Of a stretch of DNA of 64,000 nt, positions 61,216 through 64,000 are shown piece after piece. This stretch comes from Stenotrophomonas maltophilia (GTDB lineage: Bacteria; Pseudomonadota; Gammaproteobacteria; Xanthomonadales; Xanthomonadaceae). The position numbers and the translations under genes were made by a program. The notes beneath the pieces are model-generated. The model saw nothing but the letters and a program-made list of their open reading frames with translations. It searched no databases and had not been told where the DNA came from. The stretch is from the NCBI RefSeq assembly GCF_023518235.1, contig NZ_CP090423.1, positions 3,427,001 to 3,491,000 of the forward strand, in the 5' to 3' direction. How positions within the stretch are numbered: the stretch's first letter is position 1; each line of letters starts with the position of its first letter.

Positions 61216-63720
61216 TCAGGTTCCGCGTGGCTTGGCGCGGTGCGTGGCCGTGGCCGTCCACGGGTCATCCGGCCACGGATGGCGCGGGTAGCGCCCCTTC
61301 ATTTCCTTCTTCACCTCGGCATAGGTGTTTTCCCAGAAACTGCGCAGGTCCTGGGTGACCTGCAACGGGCGTCCGCCGGGCGACAGCAGGTGCAGGGTCA
61401 ACGGCACGCGGCCATCGGCGATGCGCGGGGTGTCGGCCAGGCCGAACAGTTCCTGCAGCTTCACCGCCAGCACTGGTGGCAACGGCTCGCCGCTTTCGCT
61501 GTCCAACGCGTAGGTGATCGGCCGTTCCAAGCCTGAAGGCACGGTGATGCGGGTCGGCGCATGGCGCTCGACCAGCTGCCGCTGCGACCACTCCAGCGGC
61601 GACTTCAGCGCCTCGCCGAAACTGGCTTCGTCCAGCGCGTCCAGCCGGCTCTTGCCAGCGAACGCCGGTTGCAGCCACTGCGCACGGTTGGCCAGCAGCG
61701 CAGCGTCACTGCAATCGGGCAACCCGAGTTCCGGCATCCAGCGTCGCAGCGACTCGACCCGCGCCTGCCACTGGCGCAGTCCTTCGGTCCACGGCAATGC
61801 CTGCAGGCCGAGCTCGGCCACCGCATCGGTCAGTGCCTGTGCAGCGTGCTGCGGATCGACCCGGCCGGCCGAGCGGCTGTCCAGCACGATGCGGTCGAAA
61901 CGGCTTTCGCGCAGCGCCACCAGGGCGCGGCGTTCACTGTCCCAGCGCACCACATCCTCGGTGACGAAGCGCTCCGGCCACGCTTTGCGCAGGGCATCTT
62001 CGTCCACCGGTGCCGCGCGCAGCAGCAGCGCATCGCGCGCTTCGAAGCGCAGTTCGCTGGCCACCAGCCACGGTTCGCCACGCAGGTCGCTCAGTTCGTG
62101 CAGGCGCGCGCTGCGGCCATTGGCCAGCAGGTAGCGCAGCGGATCGGTGGGATGCCGGAAACCGATGCGGTCGGGGAAGGCATGCGCGAGCAGGTCACCC
62201 AGTTCGTGCGCCTCGATGCTGGTCGGTGGCGCGGTGTCGCAGCGCAGGCGTCGGCGCCACTGTTTGGCAGCGGCATCGATGGCGGCAAGCCCACTGCGAT
62301 TGGCGTCGGCCGGCGCACGTCCACCGCGGAAGGCAGCCAGCGCACGCCAGCGCGCTGCCAAGGCATCGCCACCCTGGCGCAGCGGATCGCGGGCTTCCAG
62401 CAGTGCGGCCAGATCCGCCGCCAGCGCCTGCGCGCGTGCATCCGGCGCGGCCAGCAGCATCGCCGCCATGCGCGGGTGCGTACCCAGCGCCAGCACGCGG
62501 CGCCCGAGCGCGGTGATCGCGCCGGAGTCCGACAGTGCACCCAGGCGTTGCAGCAGTTCGCGCGCCGCACCCATCGGTCCTGACGGTGGCGGATCGAGGA
62601 AGCGCAGGTCGCTGCTGCCCCAGGCGGCCAGTTCCAGCGCCAGCCCGGCCAGTTCCACCTGGTCGATCTCGGCGCGGCGCTGTGGCTCCAGCCGCTGCGA
62701 CTGTGGCCACAGCCGCCAGGCCACGCCTTCGGCCACGCGTCCGGCACGGCCGGCACGCTGGTCGGCCGAGGCCTGCGCGATGGCCACCACGTCCAGCCGG
62801 GTGAAGCCGCTGTTGGGGTCGTAGCGCGGTTCGCGCGCCTGACCGCTGTCGATCACCACGCGCACGCCAGGCAGGGTCACCGAGGACTCGGCCACGTTGG
62901 TGGCCAGCACCACGCGGCGGCGGCCGTCACTGGCGGCCTGCAATACGCGCGCCTGCTGTTCCACCGGCAGCTCGCCATGCAGCGCCAGCACCTCGATGCC
63001 GGCATCCAGCGATTCCTGCAACCCCGCCTGCACGCGCGCGATCTCGCGCTGGCCGGGCAGGAACACCAGAAGGTCACCGGGGTGTTCGGCCAGCGCCTGC
63101 TGCACCGCGCGGCGCACCTGCAGCTCCAGCGCTTCATCGCGGCGCGCCGGGAAATGGCTGATCGCCACCGGGTAGCTGCGGCCCTCGCTGCTCAGGCGCG
63201 GTGCATCGAGGAAGCGCGCCAGCCGCTCGCCATCCAGCGTGGCCGACATCACCACCAGGCGCAGGTCGTCGCGCAGCTGCGCCTGCACGTCCAGCGCCAG
63301 GGCCAGGCCGAGATCGCCACTGAGGTGGCGCTCGTGGAATTCGTCGAACAGGATCGCGCCGACCTCTTCCAGCATCGGGTCGTCCTGCAGCATGCGGGTC
63401 AGGATGCCTTCGGTGACCACCTCGATGCGCGTGCGCGACGAAACCTTGTTCTCGAAGCGGATGCGGTAGCCGACGGTGCCGCCCACCTCTTCGCCCAGCT
63501 GCCGCGCCATGAACAGCGCGGCGCTGCGTGCGGCCACCCGGCGCGGCTCCAGCAGGATGATCTTCCTGCCCAGCAGCCACGGCGCATCCAGCAGCGCCAG
63601 CGGCACCTGGGTGGTCTTGCCGGCGCCGGGCGGGGCTTCCAGCACCAGCCGCGGCTGCGCGGCCAGGTGCTGCTGGATCTGCGGCAGCAGCGGGGAAATC
63701 GGGAAGAGCGGGGCGTTCAT
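61216..63720 (-). CDS. hrpB: ATP-dependent helicase HrpB
   Basis: An 834-residue DEAH-family helicase. Walker A is PPGAGKTTQVPLALLD (about 31-46), motif II is DEFHERHLSGDL with the Phe typical of HrpB, motif III is MSATLDG and motif VI QRAGRAGR. The C-terminal HrpB-specific domain of about 330 residues is present and ends PWPDDPWTATATHRAKPRGT. HrpB probably remodels RNA; its cellular role is not settled, and in Borrelia it affects many transcripts. The start is the ATG at 63720. Confidence 0.95.
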   Translation of the reverse strand: MNAPLFPISPLLPQIQQHLAAQPRLVLEAPPGAGKTTQVPLALLDAPWLLGRKIILLEPRRVAARSAALFMARQLGEEVGGTVGYRIRFENKVSSRTRIEVVTEGILTRMLQDDPMLEEVGAILFDEFHERHLSGDLGLALALDVQAQLRDDLRLVVMSATLDGERLARFLDAPRLSSEGRSYPVAISHFPARRDEALELQVRRAVQQALAEHPGDLLVFLPGQREIARVQAGLQESLDAGIEVLALHGELPVEQQARVLQAASDGRRRVVLATNVAESSVTLPGVRVVIDSGQAREPRYDPNSGFTRLDVVAIAQASADQRAGRAGRVAEGVAWRLWPQSQRLEPQRRAEIDQVELAGLALELAAWGSSDLRFLDPPPSGPMGAARELLQRLGALSDSGAITALGRRVLALGTHPRMAAMLLAAPDARAQALAADLAALLEARDPLRQGGDALAARWRALAAFRGGRAPADANRSGLAAIDAAAKQWRRRLRCDTAPPTSIEAHELGDLLAHAFPDRIGFRHPTDPLRYLLANGRSARLHELSDLRGEPWLVASELRFEARDALLLRAAPVDEDALRKAWPERFVTEDVVRWDSERRALVALRESRFDRIVLDSRSAGRVDPQHAAQALTDAVAELGLQALPWTEGLRQWQARVESLRRWMPELGLPDCSDAALLANRAQWLQPAFAGKSRLDALDEASFGEALKSPLEWSQRQLVERHAPTRITVPSGLERPITYALDSESGEPLPPVLAVKLQELFGLADTPRIADGRVPLTLHLLSPGGRPLQVTQDLRSFWENTYAEVKKEMKGRYPRHPWPDDPWTATATHRAKPRGT

Positions 63721-63781
63721 GTGCAAAGGATAAGGGGCCACGGCGGGCACAGGTACAATGAGCAGGCACTTTTCCCCCGCG

Positions 63782-64000
63782 ATGACCATGCACCTGATCG
63801 ATATCGGCGCCAACCTGACCCACGATTCCTTCGACCGCGACCGTGACGCCGTGTTGGACCGCGCGCGCCAGGCCGGCGTGGTGCAGATGGTCATCACCGG
63901 CGCCAGCCGCGAGCACTCGCCGCTGGCCCTGCAGCTGGCGCAACAGCATCCGGGCTTCCTGTATGCCACCGCCGGCGTGCACCCGCATCATGCGGTGGAA
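63782..64000 (+). CDS. tatD: TatD-family deoxyribonuclease, N-terminal part
   Basis: The gene runs off the right edge; 73 residues are visible. HLIDIGANLTHDSFDRDRDA is the TatD start (with Leu-Ile-Asp instead of the usual Phe-Asp-Ile). GVVQMVITGASREHSPLALQ and the metal-site segment ATAGVHPHHA follow as expected. TatD is a Mg2+-dependent 3'-5' exonuclease linked to DNA repair. The ATG at 63788 is an alternative start. It is divergent from hrpB with a 61-bp gap. Confidence 0.9.
   Translation, partial: MTMHLIDIGANLTHDSFDRDRDAVLDRARQAGVVQMVITGASREHSPLALQLAQQHPGFLYATAGVHPHHAVE

Overview
The window looks like a chromosomal segment of a high-GC gammaproteobacterium of the family Xanthomonadaceae, most probably Stenotrophomonas (S. 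maltophilia complex). The basis is strongly GC3-biased coding, abundant GTAG-bounded stem-loop repeats of the SMAG/REP type known from S. maltophilia, an sX13-like small RNA directly downstream of polA as in Xanthomonas, and an aryl-polyene (xanthomonadin-like) gene cluster. No phage, insertion sequence, transposase or CRISPR array is visible. The assignment is by recognition, not by a search.

Layout. 1-5 kb: tail of an unknown gene, a universal stress protein, a DUF2782 lipoprotein divergent from polA, the sX13-like RNA and a DUF421 membrane protein. 5-13.7 kb (all minus strand): a closely spaced run of an S9 peptidase, a Nudix hydrolase, a membrane protein, and three paralogous cysteine-rich secreted proteins wrapped around hemF. 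The middle paralog carries an in-frame amber codon. 13.8-18.2 kb: a DUF4279 protein, a small membrane protein, an ECF sigma factor with a translationally coupled small membrane protein, and a cyanide-insensitive-type cydAB oxidase. 18.4-34.8 kb: a compact, largely overlapping aryl-polyene operon. It encodes two acyl carrier proteins, a chain-length factor, two full ketosynthases, a ketoreductase, two dehydratase modules (one fused to an acyl ligase), an aromatic amino acid ammonia-lyase, a thioesterase, two acyltransferases, a glycosyltransferase, LolA-like and MMPL export components, a DUF3261 lipoprotein and a halogenase-like flavoprotein.

34.8-50.5 kb: small secreted proteins, YcgL, a 1112-residue membrane-anchored ankyrin protein, a Kef-type antiporter divergent from mgtE, a Pat-type acyl-CoA ligase/GNAT fusion, a YbjQ protein, an alpha/beta hydrolase, an aldo/keto reductase, and an MFS exporter divergent from a LysR regulator. 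50.6-54.3 kb: a chemoreceptor divergent from an Rrf2 regulator/flavoprotein pair whose operator overlaps the regulator's start codon. 54.4-57.9 kb: an RNA-repair-like locus. rtcB and a slipin gene lie downstream of two directly abutting tRNA-like modules that each end in CCA, and a perfect 20-bp palindrome stands in front. 57.9-64 kb: an aldo/keto reductase, a secreted methyltransferase-like protein, rluE, a small membrane protein, hrpB and the start of tatD.

Most notable: the tRNA-like modules of the slipin-rtcB locus, the aryl-polyene cluster with its own ammonia-lyase and halogenase-like enzyme, the three-paralog family around hemF with one copy interrupted, and two separate families of intergenic palindromes.
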